Assembly: GCF_023715345.1 (NCBI RefSeq)
Contig: NZ_JAMBNY010000019.1
Coordinates: forward strand, 1 to 64,000
Reading direction: 5' to 3'
Source of the DNA: Paenibacillus camelliae
GTDB lineage: Bacteria; Bacillota; Bacilli; Paenibacillales; Paenibacillaceae
Length of the DNA stretch: 64,000 nt
Numbering within the stretch: the stretch's first letter is position 1; the number at the start of each line of letters is the position of its first letter. A model generated the notes under the pieces. The model was not told the origin of the DNA. It worked only from the letters and a program-made list of their open reading frames with translations, and did no database searches. Shown here piece after piece: positions 16,773 through 29,084 of the stretch. The position numbers and the translations under genes are program-made.

Positions 16773-17138
16773 TTAATCACGGTCAACTAGCTCTAAGTAA
16801 ACCATAGGAGCAGCGTCACCACGACGAGGTCCTAGTTTAAGGATACGAGTGTAACCACCGTTACGCTCTGCATAACGAGAAGCCAATTCAGAGAAAAGCT
16901 TTTGAATTGCATCTTTCTCGCCATCTACAGTTTCACGACGTACGTAAGCAGCAACTTGACGACGTGCAGAAAGGTCACCTTTCTTTGCTTTCGTGATTAG
17001 CTTTTCAGCGATAGAACGAACCTCTTTCGCTTTAGCTTCTGTAGTTTGAATACGCTCATATAGGAACAAGTCAGTTACAAGATCACGGAAAAGTGCTTTA
17101 CGTGCGCTTGCATCACGACCTAATTTTTGGTATGCCAT
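16773..17138 (-). CDS. rplQ: 50S ribosomal protein L17
   Basis: 121 residues, full length ([20 protein letters not shown] to the LVDRD terminus); sits near the peptide exit tunnel. Last gene of the alpha operon, 50 bp after rpoA, with a terminator right after the stop. Confidence 0.98.
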   Translation of the reverse strand: MAYQKLGRDASARKALFRDLVTDLFLYERIQTTEAKAKEVRSIAEKLITKAKKGDLSARRQVAAYVRRETVDGEKDAIQKLFSELASRYAERNGGYTRILKLGPRRGDAAPMVYLELVDRD

Positions 17139-17188
17139 TTTGATTTCCCCTCCCTTGCTGTTTTCTTCACCGCTTCAGCTGAGAAGCT

Positions 17189-18133
17189 CTACTCGTCTGT
17201 ACGGAGGCCAAGACCCAGTTCTTCAAGCTTCTCTTGAACTTCTTCTAGAGATTTACGACCAAGGTTACGGACCTTCATCATATCCTCTTCAGATTTCGTG
17301 ATAAGCTCTTGAACGGTATTAATACCTGCACGCTTCAAGCAGTTGTAAGAACGAACAGAAAGATCAAGCTCTTCGATAGTCATCTCAAGCACTTTTTCTT
17401 TCTTATCTTCTTCCTTCTCAACCATGATTTCCGCATCTTTGGCTTCATCCGTTAATCCAACGAACAAGTCCAAGTGCTCTGTCAATATTTTAGCTCCAAG
17501 GCTTACAGCCTCTTCAGGACGAATACTTCCGTCAGTCCAAACTTCAAGCGTTAGCTTGTCATAGTTTGTAACTTGACCTACGCGAGTATTCTCAACGCTA
17601 TAATTAACACGAGTAATGGGCGTGTAGATTGAATCTACAGGAATGACGCCTATCGGTTGATCGTCGCTTTTGTTCCGGTCAGCTTGCACATAACCACGTC
17701 CGCGGTTAGCGAAAATTCTCATATGCAAACGTGCTCCGGATGCCAAAGTCGCAATGTGAAGATCAGGGCTCAAAATCTCGACATCACTGTCAGCACGAAT
17801 ATCACCAGCTGTTACGATACCTTCACCTTCAGCGTCAATTTCCAATACCTTTTCTTCATCGGAGTGGATTTTCAGCGAGAGTCCTTTCAAATTCAGGATG
17901 ATTTCAGTAACGTCTTCGATCACTCCTGGAACTGTAGAAAACTCATGCAGTACACCATCGATCTGAACGGATGTTACTGCAGCGCCAGGTAAAGAAGATA
18001 ACAAAATTCGACGAAGCGAATTTCCCAGCGTTGTGCCGTACCCGCGTTCTAGCGGCTCAACAACGAATTTACCATATGTGCCTCCGTCGTTCAATTCTAC
18101 GGTTTCGATTTTCGGCTTTTCGATCTCAATCAC
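17189..18133 (-). CDS. rpoA: RNA polymerase alpha subunit
   Basis: 314 residues, the standard length. The N-terminal domain (dimerisation, beta/beta' contact; [18 protein letters not shown] near 33) is linked to the C-terminal domain (about 240-314; [26 protein letters not shown]) that contacts UP elements and activators. The start is GTG at 18133, placed by AAGGAGGG 7 nt upstream and by homology with the MIEIEKPKI start; an in-frame codon six residues earlier overlaps the site. Confidence 0.97.
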   Translation of the reverse strand: MIEIEKPKIETVELNDGGTYGKFVVEPLERGYGTTLGNSLRRILLSSLPGAAVTSVQIDGVLHEFSTVPGVIEDVTEIILNLKGLSLKIHSDEEKVLEIDAEGEGIVTAGDIRADSDVEILSPDLHIATLASGARLHMRIFANRGRGYVQADRNKSDDQPIGVIPVDSIYTPITRVNYSVENTRVGQVTNYDKLTLEVWTDGSIRPEEAVSLGAKILTEHLDLFVGLTDEAKDAEIMVEKEEDKKEKVLEMTIEELDLSVRSYNCLKRAGINTVQELITKSEEDMMKVRNLGRKSLEEVQEKLEELGLGLRTDE

Positions 18134-18259
18134 AATAGTACCCTCCTTCAAACGTCGCTCCGTTACCTAAGTCGTTTTTATGTCAAACCTCGTAGTATGC
18201 CAAACCTTCACAACCATTATTCACAGATTGTTACTATTTGATACCACCAAGTCAACAAA

Positions 18260-18655
18260 TTACACGCGACGACGTTTTGGTGGACGGCATCCGTTATGCG
18301 GAACTGGTGTTACGTCCTTAATTAGGTTCACTTCCAAGCCAGCAGCTTGAAGTGAGCGAATTGCAGCTTCACGGCCTGCTCCAGGACCTTTAACCATAAC
18401 CTCAACCGTTCTCATGCCATGTTCCATAGCAGCCTTTGCAGCTGTTTCAGCAGCCATCTGAGCTGCGAAAGGAGTACTCTTACGAGAACCTTTGAAGCCT
18501 AGACCACCAGAACTTGCCCAAGAGATTGCATTACCATGTGGATCTGTAATCGTAACGATTGTGTTGTTAAATGTCGAGCGGATATGTGCTACGCCGCTAT
18601 CAATATTTTTACGATCACGACGCTTAGTACGAACGACTTTTTTAGCTTTAGCCAT
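18260..18655 (-). CDS. rpsK: 30S ribosomal protein S11
   Basis: 131 residues, complete; conserved [16 protein letters not shown] and the C-terminal CRPPKRRRV tail typical of S11 on the platform of the 30S subunit. Between rpsM and rpoA in the usual alpha-operon order, with AGGGAGG before its ATG. Confidence 0.98.
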   Translation of the reverse strand: MAKAKKVVRTKRRDRKNIDSGVAHIRSTFNNTIVTITDPHGNAISWASSGGLGFKGSRKSTPFAAQMAAETAAKAAMEHGMRTVEVMVKGPGAGREAAIRSLQAAGLEVNLIKDVTPVPHNGCRPPKRRRV

Positions 18656-18674
18656 TATCGTTTATCCTCCCTTC

Positions 18675-19043
18675 TTATTTCTTCTTGTTAGCTACAGTAC
18701 GACGAGGACCTTTACGTGTACGAGCATTTGTTTTAGTACGTTGACCGCGAACTGGAAGACCACGGCGGTGACGAAGACCACGGTAGCAACCAATTTCAGT
18801 TAGACGTTTGATGTTAAGGGATACTTCACGACGAAGGTCGCCTTCTACCTTAACGTTTTTGTCGATTTCATCACGAATACGACCAAGCTCATCTTCTGTA
18901 AGATCACGAACACGAGTGTCCGGATTTACGCCAGTAGATGCAAGAATCTTCTGAGCCGTAGTATTTCCGATACCGAAAATATACGTCAAAGAGATAACAA
19001 CGCGTTTGTCACGCGGAATATCTACGCCAGCTATACGTGCCAT
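18675..19043 (-). CDS. rpsM: 30S ribosomal protein S13
   Basis: 122 residues, [21 protein letters not shown] onward cut here to its recognisable start, with the basic [19 protein letters not shown] region that contacts tRNA and 16S rRNA in the 30S head. It follows rpmJ by 15 bp with AAGGAGG upstream. Confidence 0.98.
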   Translation of the reverse strand: MARIAGVDIPRDKRVVISLTYIFGIGNTTAQKILASTGVNPDTRVRDLTEDELGRIRDEIDKNVKVEGDLRREVSLNIKRLTEIGCYRGLRHRRGLPVRGQRTKTNARTRKGPRRTVANKKK

Positions 19044-19058
19044 TGAGTATGTTCCTCC

Positions 19059-19214
<156 letters not shown>

Positions 19215-19430
19215 CTATTTACGATAGGTGATACGCCCTCTTGATAGATCATAAGGCGATAACTGAATGACCACTTTGTCTCCAGTAAGAATGCGAATAA
19301 AGTGCATTCTAAGTTTGCCAGATACATGAGCAAGAATCTGATGACCGTTTTCAAGCTCTACCTTAAACATAGCGTTTGGTAGCGGCTCAATTACTGTACC
19401 TTCAACTTCAATAACATCTTCTTTAGCCAT
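19215..19430 (-). CDS. infA: translation initiation factor IF-1
   Basis: 71 residues, an S1-type OB fold ([27 protein letters not shown] strand, ending GRITYRK) that occupies the 30S A site during initiation. The start is at 19430 after AAAGGAG; the site lies inside the last codons of the KOW gene, whose stop is 1 bp from this ATG, implying translational coupling. Confidence 0.97.
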   Translation of the reverse strand: MAKEDVIEVEGTVIEPLPNAMFKVELENGHQILAHVSGKLRMHFIRILTGDKVVIQLSPYDLSRGRITYRK

Positions 19431-19431
19431 T

Positions 19432-19710
19432 TTAGTTCTCCTTTCCATGTGCATACTTCTGCACAGCATAACGCAACTTAGCATTCGTTACTTTGCCTGT
19501 TTCCTGCAAGCTGATTGCAACCTCTTGACTAATAATAGGCAGCAGCTCGAGATGCAGAACGTTCTTTTTCTTTGGCGCGTCGAATTTGCGTTTCTTTCCG
19601 TCAGCAATGAGTACGAAGCGCTCATCAAGCACATCGACGATTACTGCATAACGCTCCTCGTCCTTACCTTTAAGAATTTTGATTAATTGTCCGATTTGAG
19701 CTTTCATCAT
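19432..19710 (-). CDS. KOW-domain RNA-binding protein (L14e-like)
   Basis: 92 residues. An N-terminal KOW/SH3-like fold ([19 protein letters not shown] at about 6-24) and Lys-rich [12 protein letters not shown] resemble the bacterial small proteins related to archaeal ribosomal protein L14e found between map and infA in many Firmicutes. Role unknown; RNA or ribosome binding is inferred from the fold and from its place in the spc-alpha operon. Followed by infA almost without a gap. Confidence 0.85.
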   Translation of the reverse strand: MMKAQIGQLIKILKGKDEERYAVIVDVLDERFVLIADGKKRKFDAPKKKNVLHLELLPIISQEVAISLQETGKVTNAKLRYAVQKYAHGKEN

Positions 19711-19720
19711 GATCGTTTCC

Positions 19721-20478
19721 TCAACTTTGAGATGGCAGCTTCGTCAATATCTCAAAACCGTCCTCCGTAACGGCAACCGTATGCTCAAAATGAGCGCACC
19801 ATGTACCGTCCCGAGTAACTACCGTCCAGTTATCTTCAAGTGTCCGAACATATCGTTCACCTATGTTAACCATAGGCTCGATTGCTAGCACCATTCCAGG
19901 CTTCAGCCGCGGTCCTCTGTCTTTTACTCCATAGTTCGGAATTTGCGGTTCTTCATGAAGATCGGCACCGACCCCATGACCAACATATTCACGAACGACA
20001 GAAAATCCTGCTGCTTCAATTACCTCTTGTATGGCGTGCGATATCGTATACAGTCTGACATCAGGCTTCACTAGCGAGATTCCAGCATACAGTGATTGCT
20101 CTCCAACCGTTAAGAGGCGTTTGACCTCTTCCGATACAGCACCAACCGGATAGGTCCATGCTGAATCACCGTGGTAACCACCGTATTGCGCGCCGATATC
20201 GAGACTAATAATATCGCCCTCGTTCAGCTTGCGTGAACCTGGAAACCCATGCACAAGCTCGTCATTTACAGAAGCACAGACGCTGGATGGGAAACCATTA
20301 TAACCTTTAAAAGATGGAATTGCACCTTGACTGCGAATGTACTTTTCAGCTATCGCGTCGAGCTCACCCGTCGTAATTCCAGGTTCAATTGCTTGAACCA
20401 TCAATTGATGTGTCTTGGCAACAATTCGCCCTGCTTCTCTCATTAATTGCAGTTCCGATTCGGATTTGCAAATGATCA

Positions 20479-20479
<1 letters not shown>
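19721..20479 (-). CDS. map: type I methionine aminopeptidase
   Basis: 252 residues. Metal ligands visible in order: [14 protein letters not shown] (two Asp), EYVGHGVG (His), LAIEPM (Glu) and FEHTVAV (Glu), with the substrate His in ELVHGFPG. It removes N-terminal Met from nascent proteins. It overlaps the adk stop by one base and is followed 10 bp later by the KOW gene. Confidence 0.97.
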
Positions 20480-21210
<731 letters not shown>

Positions 21211-22509
21211 TTATTTATTGATAAACCCTTTGTAATGGCGTTTGATCAATTGGCCTTCGATCTGTTTCATCGTATCAAGTGCAACACCGACAACGATAAT
21301 TAGTGAAGTACCACCTAGCTGTATGGAGCGGTCTAATCCTGCAAGTGATCCGAAAAGCACTGGGAAGATTGAGATTACCGCCAAGAATATTGCACCCGTC
21401 AATGTCAATCGAGTCAATACTTTTGTCAAATAAGAAGAAGTTGGTTTACCAGGACGAATACCTGGGATGTAGCCACCGTTCTTTTTCATTTGATCAGCCA
21501 TTTGAACAGGATTGATTTGTACGAATGTGTAGAAGAATGTAAAACCGATAATTAGTAGAACATACAACACCATACCAAGTGGCTTGTCGTAGCTCAAGTT
21601 ATCGATAATCCATCTTGCCCATAGTTTATCTGCCCAGAAGTTCGCAATCGTAATTGGGAACATAAGCAAAGAAATGGCGAAGATGACCGGGATAACGCCC
21701 GCACCGTTAACTTTCATCGGAATATGAGTCGATTGTCCACCATACATTTTGCGTCCTACTACACGTTTAGCGTATTGAACAGGGATCTTACGGATACCTT
21801 GCTGAATGAAAATAACACCAACGATCATGACAACAACGACAAGAACGATTAGCAGTACTTTCACGATGTTCAAGAACAAGTTCTCAGCATCAGCAAGCTG
21901 TGTTTGGTAAAGCGTACGAACATGACCAGGTAAACCAGCCACAATCGCAGCAAAGATTAGAATGGAGATACCATTACCAATACCTTTTTCTGTGATTTGC
22001 TCACCAAGCCACATCAAGAATGCAGTACCTGCAGTCAAGATGATAGCAATAACAAGATAATCTACAAAATTAGCATTGTGGATAATCTCTACTCCATAGA
22101 TACGATTGAAACCAATCGCTGTAGCTAAACCTTGTACTAGACCTAGTATTACAGTACCGTAACGAGTGATTTGAGCAAGCTTGCGCTTACCGTCCTCACC
22201 TTGCTTCGCCCATTCTGCAAAACGAGGAATAACGTCCATACTTAACAGCTGCACGATAATCGATGCAGTGATGTATGGCGTAATCCCGATTGCAAAGATA
22301 GAGAAGTTAAATAATGCTCCACCTGAGAACGTGTTAAGCAAGCCGAATAGGTCTGAACCGTTAGATCCAGCTTGTTTTAACAACTCTGTATCTACTCCTG
22401 GTACCGGAATAAAGGCACCAATACGATAAATCAATAATACGAAAAGCGTGAACAGAATTCGCGTACGAAGTTCTGAAACTTTCCAAATATTGGACACGGT
22501 CGTAAACAA
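21211..22509 (-). CDS. secY: protein translocase subunit SecY
   Basis: 432 residues, ten transmembrane helices, with the family signatures GIGNGISILIFAAIVAG (about 180) and the cytoplasmic loop GRKMYGGQSTHIPMKVN. Forms the protein-conducting channel with SecE (encoded in this window at 57027-57236) and SecG. Its ATG abuts the rplO stop. Confidence 0.98.
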   Translation of the reverse strand: MFTTVSNIWKVSELRTRILFTLFVLLIYRIGAFIPVPGVDTELLKQAGSNGSDLFGLLNTFSGGALFNFSIFAIGITPYITASIIVQLLSMDVIPRFAEWAKQGEDGKRKLAQITRYGTVILGLVQGLATAIGFNRIYGVEIIHNANFVDYLVIAIILTAGTAFLMWLGEQITEKGIGNGISILIFAAIVAGLPGHVRTLYQTQLADAENLFLNIVKVLLIVLVVVVMIVGVIFIQQGIRKIPVQYAKRVVGRKMYGGQSTHIPMKVNGAGVIPVIFAISLLMFPITIANFWADKLWARWIIDNLSYDKPLGMVLYVLLIIGFTFFYTFVQINPVQMADQMKKNGGYIPGIRPGKPTSSYLTKVLTRLTLTGAIFLAVISIFPVLFGSLAGLDRSIQLGGTSLIIVVGVALDTMKQIEGQLIKRHYKGFINK

Positions 22510-22950
22510 TTAGATCACCTCGGTTTTACCGCCGGCAGCCTGGATTTTCTCTACCGCAGATTGAGAGAACTTATTAGCTTTCACAGTAAGTCCTACATTC
22601 AACTCACCATTACCCAAGATTTTGATTCCTGCTAGCGCATTTTTAACAATGCCTTTTTCAAGAAGAACTTCTGGAGTGATTTCCGTACCTGCAGCAAAGC
22701 TGTTCAAATCTTGAATGTTTACAATCGCATACTCTTTACGGAACGGGTTGTTAAAACCACGTTTCGGTAAGCGACGATACAGTGGGTTTTGACCACCCTC
22801 GAAACCAGGACGAACACCGCCACCGGAACGAGCATTTTGACCTTTATGACCTTTACCTGCTGTTTTACCATTTCCTGAACCAATACCGCGACCTTTGCGC
22901 TTTGGCTCGAATTTGGAACCAGCAGCTGGTGCTAATTCATGCAATTTCAT
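22510..22950 (-). CDS. rplO: 50S ribosomal protein L15
   Basis: 146 residues; Gly/Arg-rich N-terminal extension ([20 protein letters not shown]) that threads into 23S rRNA, and the C-terminal globular domain ending GGKTEVI. AGGAGG precedes the ATG. Between rpmD and secY. Confidence 0.98.
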   Translation of the reverse strand: MKLHELAPAAGSKFEPKRKGRGIGSGNGKTAGKGHKGQNARSGGGVRPGFEGGQNPLYRRLPKRGFNNPFRKEYAIVNIQDLNSFAAGTEITPEVLLEKGIVKNALAGIKILGNGELNVGLTVKANKFSQSAVEKIQAAGGKTEVI

Positions 22951-23003
22951 CGTTCGTGCACCTCCTTATTGTTTTCGTATCATAATCATCCCAAGCTGAC
23001 TGA

Positions 23004-23183
23004 TTAAACTTCTTCAACTTTAACCAAGTGGCTAACATGATGAACCATGCCGCGAATAGCTGGGCTGTCGTTAAGAACGACCGATTGACGAATTTTGCTA
23101 AGGCCGAGCGACTGAACAGTTGCACGTTGTTTCTCGTTGCGGCCAATCAAACTGCGAACGAGGGTGATTTGCAATTTTGCCAT
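23004..23183 (-). CDS. rpmD: 50S ribosomal protein L30
   Basis: 59 residues translated by eye: [20 protein letters not shown] at the start, [14 protein letters not shown] in the middle, HLVKVEEV at the end. Short bacterial form. Preceded by AAGGAGGG and located between rpsE and rplO as expected. Confidence 0.96.
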   Translation of the reverse strand: MAKLQITLVRSLIGRNEKQRATVQSLGLSKIRQSVVLNDSPAIRGMVHHVSHLVKVEEV

Positions 23184-23196
23184 CGATTTTCCCTCC

Positions 23197-23694
23197 TTAA
23201 CCTAGTAGCTCTTCAACAGTTTTACCACGAAGCTTAGCAACATCTTCTGCACGTTTTAGACGAGAAAGACCTTCTAGCGTCGCGTTTACCATATTTAGAG
23301 AATTGGAAGAACCAAGTGATTTCGTTAAAATATCGCCAATACCAGCAAGCTCAAGTACTGCACGTACTGGGCCACCAGCAATAACTCCTGTACCTTCCAT
23401 CGCTGGTTTCAAAAGAACTTTACCAGCTCCGAAACGACCTTCAATTAGGTGAGGAATCGTTGTTCCTACAAGTGGTACATGGATCAGGTTTTTCTTAGCA
23501 TCTTCGATACCTTTGCGAATCGCATCAGGTACTTCGCCTGCCTTACCGATCCCTGCGCCAACGTAGCCTTTTCCGTCACCGACAACTACAAGTGCGCTAA
23601 AGCTGAAACGGCGTCCGCCTTTAACAACTTTTGCAACACGGTTAATATGAACTACTTTTTCAGTAAGTTCCAACGTATTAGGATCTACACGCAA
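23197..23694 (-). CDS. rpsE: 30S ribosomal protein S5
   Basis: 165 residues with double-stranded RNA-binding-like domain ([19 protein letters not shown]) and C-terminal [18 protein letters not shown]. Contributes to decoding accuracy. The start codon is TTG, with GGAGG 8 nt upstream and no better candidate. Confidence 0.97.
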   Translation of the reverse strand: MRVDPNTLELTEKVVHINRVAKVVKGGRRFSFSALVVVGDGKGYVGAGIGKAGEVPDAIRKGIEDAKKNLIHVPLVGTTIPHLIEGRFGAGKVLLKPAMEGTGVIAGGPVRAVLELAGIGDILTKSLGSSNSLNMVNATLEGLSRLKRAEDVAKLRGKTVEELLG

Positions 23695-23718
23695 GTCGTT
23701 TACCTCCTTATTGATTGA

Positions 23719-24087
23719 TTAGAATTTCAAGCCAGCTTCGCGAGCTGCATCAGCTAGTGCTTGAATTCTTCCGTGATATAGGTATCCACCACGGTCAAAT
23801 ACTACTTCAGAAACACCTTTTTCTACCGCACGTTTAGCAATTAGATCGCCAACCTTAGCAGCAGATTCAACATTACCGCCGTTGCCAATTGAAGACGCAA
23901 GCTCTTTATCTTTAGTAGAAGCGGACACGATTGTCACACCAGCTACATCATCGATTAGTTGAGCATAAATGTGCTTAGAAGAACGGAACACAGACAAACG
24001 TGGACGAGCAGCTGTGCCGTTGATTTTCTTACGAACGCGGAAACGTCTTTTCAGACGTGCTTTGTTCTTATCACCTTTAGTAATCAT
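23719..24087 (-). CDS. rplR: 50S ribosomal protein L18
   Basis: 122 residues, complete, with the 5S rRNA-binding core ([20 protein letters not shown]) and ending [15 protein letters not shown] lies upstream. Standard spc-operon position between rplF and rpsE. Confidence 0.98.
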   Translation of the reverse strand: MITKGDKNKARLKRRFRVRKKINGTAARPRLSVFRSSKHIYAQLIDDVAGVTIVSASTKDKELASSIGNGGNVESAAKVGDLIAKRAVEKGVSEVVFDRGGYLYHGRIQALADAAREAGLKF

Positions 24088-24137
24088 GCAGGTACACTCC
24101 TTTCCTTTGCCTTAAGACGCAAGATTAAGCGAGTAGC

Positions 24138-24680
24138 TTATTTCTTCTTACCGGCTTTACCTTCTTTACGGATGATGCGCTCACCTTCGTACTTAATACC
24201 TTTACCTTTATATGGCTCAGGAAGACGTACTTGGCGAATTTCAGCAGCGATCTGCCCAACGCGCTCTTTATCAATACCGTGAACAGTAAGTTTAGTTGTA
24301 CCAACAACCTCGAATTCAATACCTTTTTCTGGAGTGAATTCAACCGGGTGAGAGTAACCAACGTTCAATGTAATTTTCTCGCCTGTTTTGTTAACACGGT
24401 AACCTACACCTACAAGCTCAAGATTTTTCTTATAGCCTTCAGTAACACCTGTAACCATGTTCGCAATAACTGTACGAGTCGTTCCATGTAGAGAACGATG
24501 AGTTTTATTATCAGAAGGACGCTCAACAGAAATTTCAGTTTCTGCTACGTTTACGATCATATCGCTATGAAGCGTGCGTGTTAGCGTACCTTTAGGTCCT
24601 TTAATTGTAATAACCGAGTTATCCAAAGTAACAGCAACACCTGCTGGAACTGGAATCACTTTACGACCGATACGGGACAT
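24138..24680 (-). CDS. rplF: 50S ribosomal protein L6
   Basis: 180 residues, two alpha/beta repeats; signature [14 protein letters not shown] in the second domain near the sarcin-ricin loop. Start [12 protein letters not shown] after AGGAGG. Confidence 0.98.
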   Translation of the reverse strand: MSRIGRKVIPVPAGVAVTLDNSVITIKGPKGTLTRTLHSDMIVNVAETEISVERPSDNKTHRSLHGTTRTVIANMVTGVTEGYKKNLELVGVGYRVNKTGEKITLNVGYSHPVEFTPEKGIEFEVVGTTKLTVHGIDKERVGQIAAEIRQVRLPEPYKGKGIKYEGERIIRKEGKAGKKK

Positions 24681-24711
24681 CGTTACACCTCCTGTCTTCG
24701 TTACTTGTATC

Positions 24712-25110
24712 TTACCATACGTAGCAGACTACTTCGCCGCCAGCTTTTGCTGCACGAGCTTCTTTGTCTGTCATTACACCTTTGGACGTGGAGATAATTG
24801 CAATTCCAAGTCCACCAAGTACGCGTGGAATTTCGTTAGATTTTGTGTAAACGCGTAGTCCTGGTTTAGAAATACGTTTCAAACCAGTGATAACACGCTC
24901 TTGGTTAGCTCCGTATTTCAAGAAAATACGAATCATACCTTGTTTGTTATCCTCGATGTACTCTGCATCACGGATAAATCCTTCACGCTTCAAGATTTCA
25001 GCGATTTCTTTTTTCACTTTTGAAGCGGGCATTTCTACAGTTTCGTGACGAACAACATTCGCATTGCGAATGCGTGTCAACATATCTGCAATCGGATCAG
25101 ACATAACCAT
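24712..25110 (-). CDS. rpsH: 30S ribosomal protein S8
   Basis: 132 residues starting [17 protein letters not shown] and ending GGEVVCYVW, the conserved C-terminus. Binds helix 21 of 16S rRNA and is a primary assembly protein. GGAGG site upstream. Confidence 0.98.
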   Translation of the reverse strand: MVMSDPIADMLTRIRNANVVRHETVEMPASKVKKEIAEILKREGFIRDAEYIEDNKQGMIRIFLKYGANQERVITGLKRISKPGLRVYTKSNEIPRVLGGLGIAIISTSKGVMTDKEARAAKAGGEVVCYVW

Positions 25111-25141
25111 TAGTGTGAACCTCCTTCCCGAACTAGGCTGA

Positions 25142-25327
25142 TTACCAGCTTGCTTTTTTAACGCCAGGAATCTGGCCCTTGTATGCTAACTCGCGGAAAC
25201 AAATCCGGCAAATTTTAAACTTTTGCAAAACAGAATGCGGACGACCACAACGCTCACAGCGTGTATAAGCACGAACTTTGAACTTAGGTGCGCGTTGTTG
25301 TTTCACTTTCATCGAAGTTTTTGCCAC
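25142..25327 (-). CDS. rpsN: 30S ribosomal protein S14, zinc-binding type Z
   Basis: 61 residues with CERC...CRIC zinc ligands, the short type Z form. Lies between rplE and rpsH; AGGAGGTG precedes the ATG. Confidence 0.98.
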   Translation of the reverse strand: MAKTSMKVKQQRAPKFKVRAYTRCERCGRPHSVLQKFKICRICFRELAYKGQIPGVKKASW

Positions 25328-25353
25328 TCGGTATTACACCTCCTAGTAGTGGA

Positions 25354-25896
25354 TTACTTCGCAAACGGCATACCCATTTGAGATAGCAATTCACGAGATT
25401 CTTCGTCTGTTTTTGCCGTCGTGACGATGACGATATCCATACCACGTGTTTTGTCAACTTTATCGTACTCAATCTCAGGGAAGATAAGTTGCTCTTTCAA
25501 ACCAAGTGTGTAGTTACCGCGGCCATCAAATGCTTTAGTAGAAACACCTTGGAAGTCACGTACGCGAGGTAAAGAGATATTGAACAATTTGTCTAGGAAA
25601 TGATACATACGCTCGCCGCGTAGTGTAACTTTAACCCCGATCGGCATGTTTTCACGCAATTTAAATCCTGCGATAGATTTTTTAGCGCGTGTAACAACTG
25701 GTTTTTGACCAGAAATAATTTGTAGCTCTTCAAGTGCAACGTCAAGTACTTTTGAATTCGATACAGCTTCACCCATACCGATGTTGATAACAACTTTTTC
25801 AATTTTAGGTACTTGCATCACTGAAGTATAGTTAAACTTCTGCATTAGAGCAGGAGTAATTTCATTAAGAAAGCGACTTTTCAGTCTAGCTGTCAT
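25354..25896 (-). CDS. rplE: 50S ribosomal protein L5
   Basis: 180 residues, complete (motifs [14 protein letters not shown] and [20 protein letters not shown]); binds 5S rRNA and contacts P-site tRNA. Start preceded by AAGGAGG. Confidence 0.98.
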   Translation of the reverse strand: MTARLKSRFLNEITPALMQKFNYTSVMQVPKIEKVVINIGMGEAVSNSKVLDVALEELQIISGQKPVVTRAKKSIAGFKLRENMPIGVKVTLRGERMYHFLDKLFNISLPRVRDFQGVSTKAFDGRGNYTLGLKEQLIFPEIEYDKVDKTRGMDIVIVTTAKTDEESRELLSQMGMPFAK

Positions 25897-25927
25897 AGAT
25901 CATAGACCTCCTTTCCTACTTTTGCGA

Positions 25928-26281
25928 TTAGTCAATCTGTGCACCGGAACGCTTAGCGATCCGCACTTTTTTGCCGTTATCAAGCACTTTGTATCCAATA
26001 CGAGTTACTTTTCCGCTCTTTGGATCAACGTGCATGACGTTTGATGCGTGAATTGGAGCTTCCTGCTCGATAATTCCACCTTGCGGGTTCGCTTGAGATG
26101 GGCGAGCGTGCTTCTTCACGATGTTTACACCTTCAACAAGCACACGGTTTTCACGTGGGTAAGCTGCGATCACGCGACCTTTCTTACCTTTGTCTTTACC
26201 AGAAATTACGATAACTGTATCGTCTTTCTTGACATGTAGCTTGTTGTTATGAGATTCCAACAACTTTTTCACTTTTGGCAT
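25928..26281 (-). CDS. rplX: 50S ribosomal protein L24
   Basis: 117 residues with a KOW motif ([20 protein letters not shown], about 23-42). About 14 residues longer at the N-terminus than B. subtilis L24; the longer start is supported by an AGGAGGTG site 6 nt before the ATG. Assembly-initiating protein near the tunnel exit. Confidence 0.97.
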   Translation of the reverse strand: MPKVKKLLESHNNKLHVKKDDTVIVISGKDKGKKGRVIAAYPRENRVLVEGVNIVKKHARPSQANPQGGIIEQEAPIHASNVMHVDPKSGKVTRIGYKVLDNGKKVRIAKRSGAQID

Positions 26282-26331
26282 TTATTACACCTCCTGCTCG
26301 CTTCTGCTTTCAGGGTTATATTGTTTGGAGC

Positions 26332-26700
26332 TTAGATTACTTCCGGAGCCAATGATACGATTTTCATGAAATCTTTATCACGAAGTTCACGAGCAACTGG
26401 TCCAAAAATACGAGTTCCACGTGGGCTCTTATCATCTTTAACTACAACTGCTGCATTTTCATCAAAAGAGATGTATGAACCATCTTTACGGCGTACAGAA
26501 CGTTTCGTACGAACGATAACAGCTCTAACTACATCACCTTTCTTGACAACTCCCCCTGGTGTTGCTTGTTTAACAGAACATACAATGACATCACCAATTG
26601 CAGCTGTACGGCGGTTCGTACCACCTAGCACGCGGATACACATCAATTCTCTTGCACCAGAGTTGTCGGCAACTTTAAGTCGACTAAATGCTTGAATCAT
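26332..26700 (-). CDS. rplN: 50S ribosomal protein L14
   Basis: 122 residues, complete, [20 protein letters not shown] to the SLAPEVI terminus; forms part of the intersubunit bridge and the docking site for factors such as RsfS. AAGGAGG upstream. Confidence 0.98.
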   Translation of the reverse strand: MIQAFSRLKVADNSGARELMCIRVLGGTNRRTAAIGDVIVCSVKQATPGGVVKKGDVVRAVIVRTKRSVRRKDGSYISFDENAAVVVKDDKSPRGTRIFGPVARELRDKDFMKIVSLAPEVI

Positions 26701-26744
26701 TTTAACGTCCTCCTTTCACCAAAACATGTAAAGCACAACGTTCA

Positions 26745-27008
26745 TTAAAGAATGACAGCTTCTTCAATAACTTCGACCAGTCTGAAGCGCTTGTCTTTAG
26801 ATAGTGGACGAGTCTCCATGATTTTTACAACATCGCCGATTTTAGCAGTATTGTTCTCATCATGTGCTTTGTATTTTTTCGTATATTTAATACGTTTATG
26901 GTACAAATCATGTTTTTTGTATGTTTCAACAGCAACAACGATTGTTTTGTCCATTTTGTCACTTACCACTTTGCCGATTTCTACTTTACGGGCATTGCGT
27001 TCGCTCAT
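26745..27008 (-). CDS. rpsQ: 30S ribosomal protein S17
   Basis: 87 residues, OB-fold protein ([26 protein letters not shown]) that binds 16S rRNA early in assembly. Follows rpmC in standard order, with AAGGAGG upstream. Confidence 0.98.
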   Translation of the reverse strand: MSERNARKVEIGKVVSDKMDKTIVVAVETYKKHDLYHKRIKYTKKYKAHDENNTAKIGDVVKIMETRPLSKDKRFRLVEVIEEAVIL

Positions 27009-27057
27009 GTTTGGCCTCCTTCCTGACCGTGATCAGATTCATCACTATCAACAATGA

Positions 27058-27258
27058 TTAGCTGGTTATTCCAAGTTCTCTTTCACGTAGAACGGTTTTA
27101 GCGCGAGCAATTTCTTTACGCACGTCACGAATACGAGTTGGATTGTCCAGTTGACCTGTTGCCAATTGGAAACGAAGGTTGAACAGCTCTTCTTTGAAAC
27201 CAGCGATTTGTTGTTCGATTTCAGCAGAGGTTAAGTTGCGAAATTCACTAGCCTTCAT
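27058..27258 (-). CDS. rpmC: 50S ribosomal protein L29
   Basis: 66 residues, two-helix protein ([32 protein letters not shown]) near the exit tunnel where trigger factor and SRP dock. The start at 27258 lies inside rplP, overlapping its last codons by 11 bp, so translation is coupled. Confidence 0.97.
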   Translation of the reverse strand: MKASEFRNLTSAEIEQQIAGFKEELFNLRFQLATGQLDNPTRIRDVRKEIARAKTVLRERELGITS

Positions 27259-27682
27259 TTGCTTCACCACCCACTTCTTCTCGTTTCACAAACTTACATT
27301 TAACAGGCAACTTGTGAGCAGCAAGACGCATTGCTTCGCGAGCTACTTCTTCGGATACGCCTGCAAGCTCAAACATAACTTTGCCTGGCTTAACAACAGC
27401 TACCCATTTCTCTACGTTACCTTTACCGCTACCCATACGCACTTCAAGAGGCTTTTGAGTGATTGGTTTATCTGGGAAAATTTTGATCCATACTTTACCG
27501 CCACGTTTGATGTAACGTGTCATCGCGATACGAGCCGCTTCGATCTGACGGTTAGTAACCCATGATGGTTCTAGTGCTTGTAAGCCGTACTCGCCGAATG
27601 CTACAGTAGTACCGCCTTTTGCACGACCTTTCATGTGACCACGTTGTTGTTTACGATGTTTTACACGCTTAGGTACCAACAT
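27248..27682 (-). CDS. rplP: 50S ribosomal protein L16
   Basis: 144 residues; [20 protein letters not shown] at the N-terminus and the [20 protein letters not shown] core. Contacts A-site tRNA and helps shape the peptidyl transferase centre. It starts 2 bp after the rpsC stop. Confidence 0.98.
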   Translation of the reverse strand: MLVPKRVKHRKQQRGHMKGRAKGGTTVAFGEYGLQALEPSWVTNRQIEAARIAMTRYIKRGGKVWIKIFPDKPITQKPLEVRMGSGKGNVEKWVAVVKPGKVMFELAGVSEEVAREAMRLAAHKLPVKCKFVKREEVGGEANEG

Positions 27683-27684
27683 GA

Positions 27685-28347
27685 TTAGTTGCCTCCTTCC
27701 TGTGGAGCTTTCTTCTTAGTAGGAAGGACTTCACCACGATAGATCCATACTTTTACACCAAGACGACCATAAGTCGTATGTGCTTCAGCTGTACCATAGT
27801 CGATATCAGCACGAAGTGTATGAAGTGGAACAGTACCTTCACTATATCCTTCAGTACGAGCAATCTCAGCGCCGCCAAGACGACCAGAAACTGAAGTTTT
27901 GATTCCTTTAGCACCCGCACGCATAGAACGTTGGATAGCTTGTTTTAGAGCACGACGGAAAGAAACACGACGCTCTAATTGTTGAGCAATGCTTTCTGCT
28001 ACTAGAATAGCATCAAGATCTGCTTGTTTAATTTCAGCAATATTGATATGAACTTTCTTTTTGTCAGCGATTTTACCTAGTTGAACACGAAGATTTTCAA
28101 CTTCAGCTCCACCTTTACCGATAACCATACCTGGCTTAGCAGTATGAATCGTCACGTTAACGCGGTTAGCCGCACGCTCGATTTCGATATGGGAAACTGC
28201 TGCATCTTTCAGCTTGTTCTTAAGGTATTCACGAATTTTCACGTCTTCAAGTAGAAGATCGCCGAAGTCTTTTTCAGCGTACCATTTGGATTCCCAATCA
28301 CGGATAATCCCGACGCGTAGACCGATTGGATTTACCTTTTGACCCAC
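27685..28347 (-). CDS. rpsC: 30S ribosomal protein S3
   Basis: 220 residues with KH domain motif [13 protein letters not shown] (about 72-84) and C-terminal [17 protein letters not shown]. Lines the mRNA entry tunnel. Preceded by AAGGAGGG. Confidence 0.98.
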   Translation of the reverse strand: MGQKVNPIGLRVGIIRDWESKWYAEKDFGDLLLEDVKIREYLKNKLKDAAVSHIEIERAANRVNVTIHTAKPGMVIGKGGAEVENLRVQLGKIADKKKVHINIAEIKQADLDAILVAESIAQQLERRVSFRRALKQAIQRSMRAGAKGIKTSVSGRLGGAEIARTEGYSEGTVPLHTLRADIDYGTAEAHTTYGRLGVKVWIYRGEVLPTKKKAPQEGGN

Positions 28348-28360
28348 TCGTTATCCCTCC

Positions 28361-28696
28361 TTATTTTTCTGATACGACCAAAGTGATGTGGCTGGTTCTC
28401 TTATTAATTCTGCTTGCACGACCCATTGCACGTGGGCGGAAACGTTTCATAGTTGGTCCTTGGTTCGCATATACTTGCGATACAACCAAATTGTTAACGT
28501 CAAGCCCATTGTTATGCTCAGCGTTAGCAATTGCAGAGTTCAACAACTTCTCCAAAATTGGGGAAGCAGCTTTTGGCGTGTGACGCAGAATCGCGATTGC
28601 TTCGCCAACTTGTTTACCACGAATCAGGTCCGCTACCAGTTGAGCTTTACGAGGAGCAATACGTACGAAACGTGCGTGTGCTTTTGCTTCTGCCAT
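28361..28696 (-). CDS. rplV: 50S ribosomal protein L22
   Basis: 111 residues from [17 protein letters not shown]; the tunnel-lining loop ([19 protein letters not shown]) is intact with no macrolide-resistance-type deletion visible. The start is at 28696, as AGGAGG lies 8 nt upstream; an earlier codon overlaps that site. Confidence 0.97.
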   Translation of the reverse strand: MAEAKAHARFVRIAPRKAQLVADLIRGKQVGEAIAILRHTPKAASPILEKLLNSAIANAEHNNGLDVNNLVVSQVYANQGPTMKRFRPRAMGRASRINKRTSHITLVVSEK

Positions 28697-28736
28697 GATG
28701 GAACCTCCTCTCATTCATTAGAAAGTGAATAGGCAA

Positions 28737-29018
28737 TTAACGTCTGCCTGTTTTTTTGTCATCAGCGGCATGACCTTTGTACGTACGTGTCGGTGCAAAT
28801 TCACCAAGCTTGTGACCAACCATATCTTCTGTCACATATACCGGAACATGTTTACGACCATCATACACTGCAAAAGTGTGACCGATGAATTGTGGGAAAA
28901 TTGTAGAACGGCGAGACCATGTTTTAACAACAGTCTTTTTGTTCGCTTCATTCAATTCCTCGACTTTTTTCAAAAGGTAACCATCAATAAATGGACCTTT
29001 TTTCAAACTGCGACCCAT
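28737..29018 (-). CDS. rpsS: 30S ribosomal protein S19
   Basis: 93 residues from [18 protein letters not shown] to the basic tail; conserved [17 protein letters not shown]. Sits in the 30S head. The start at 29018 follows AGGGAGG; an 11-codon extension is not supported. Confidence 0.97.
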   Translation of the reverse strand: MGRSLKKGPFIDGYLLKKVEELNEANKKTVVKTWSRRSTIFPQFIGHTFAVYDGRKHVPVYVTEDMVGHKLGEFAPTRTYKGHAADDKKTGRR

Positions 29019-29084
29019 GTGAGATCCTCCCTTCACGTAAGAGCTTTGCATAATTTAGATTATGCGGCTTGTATCAAGCAACGA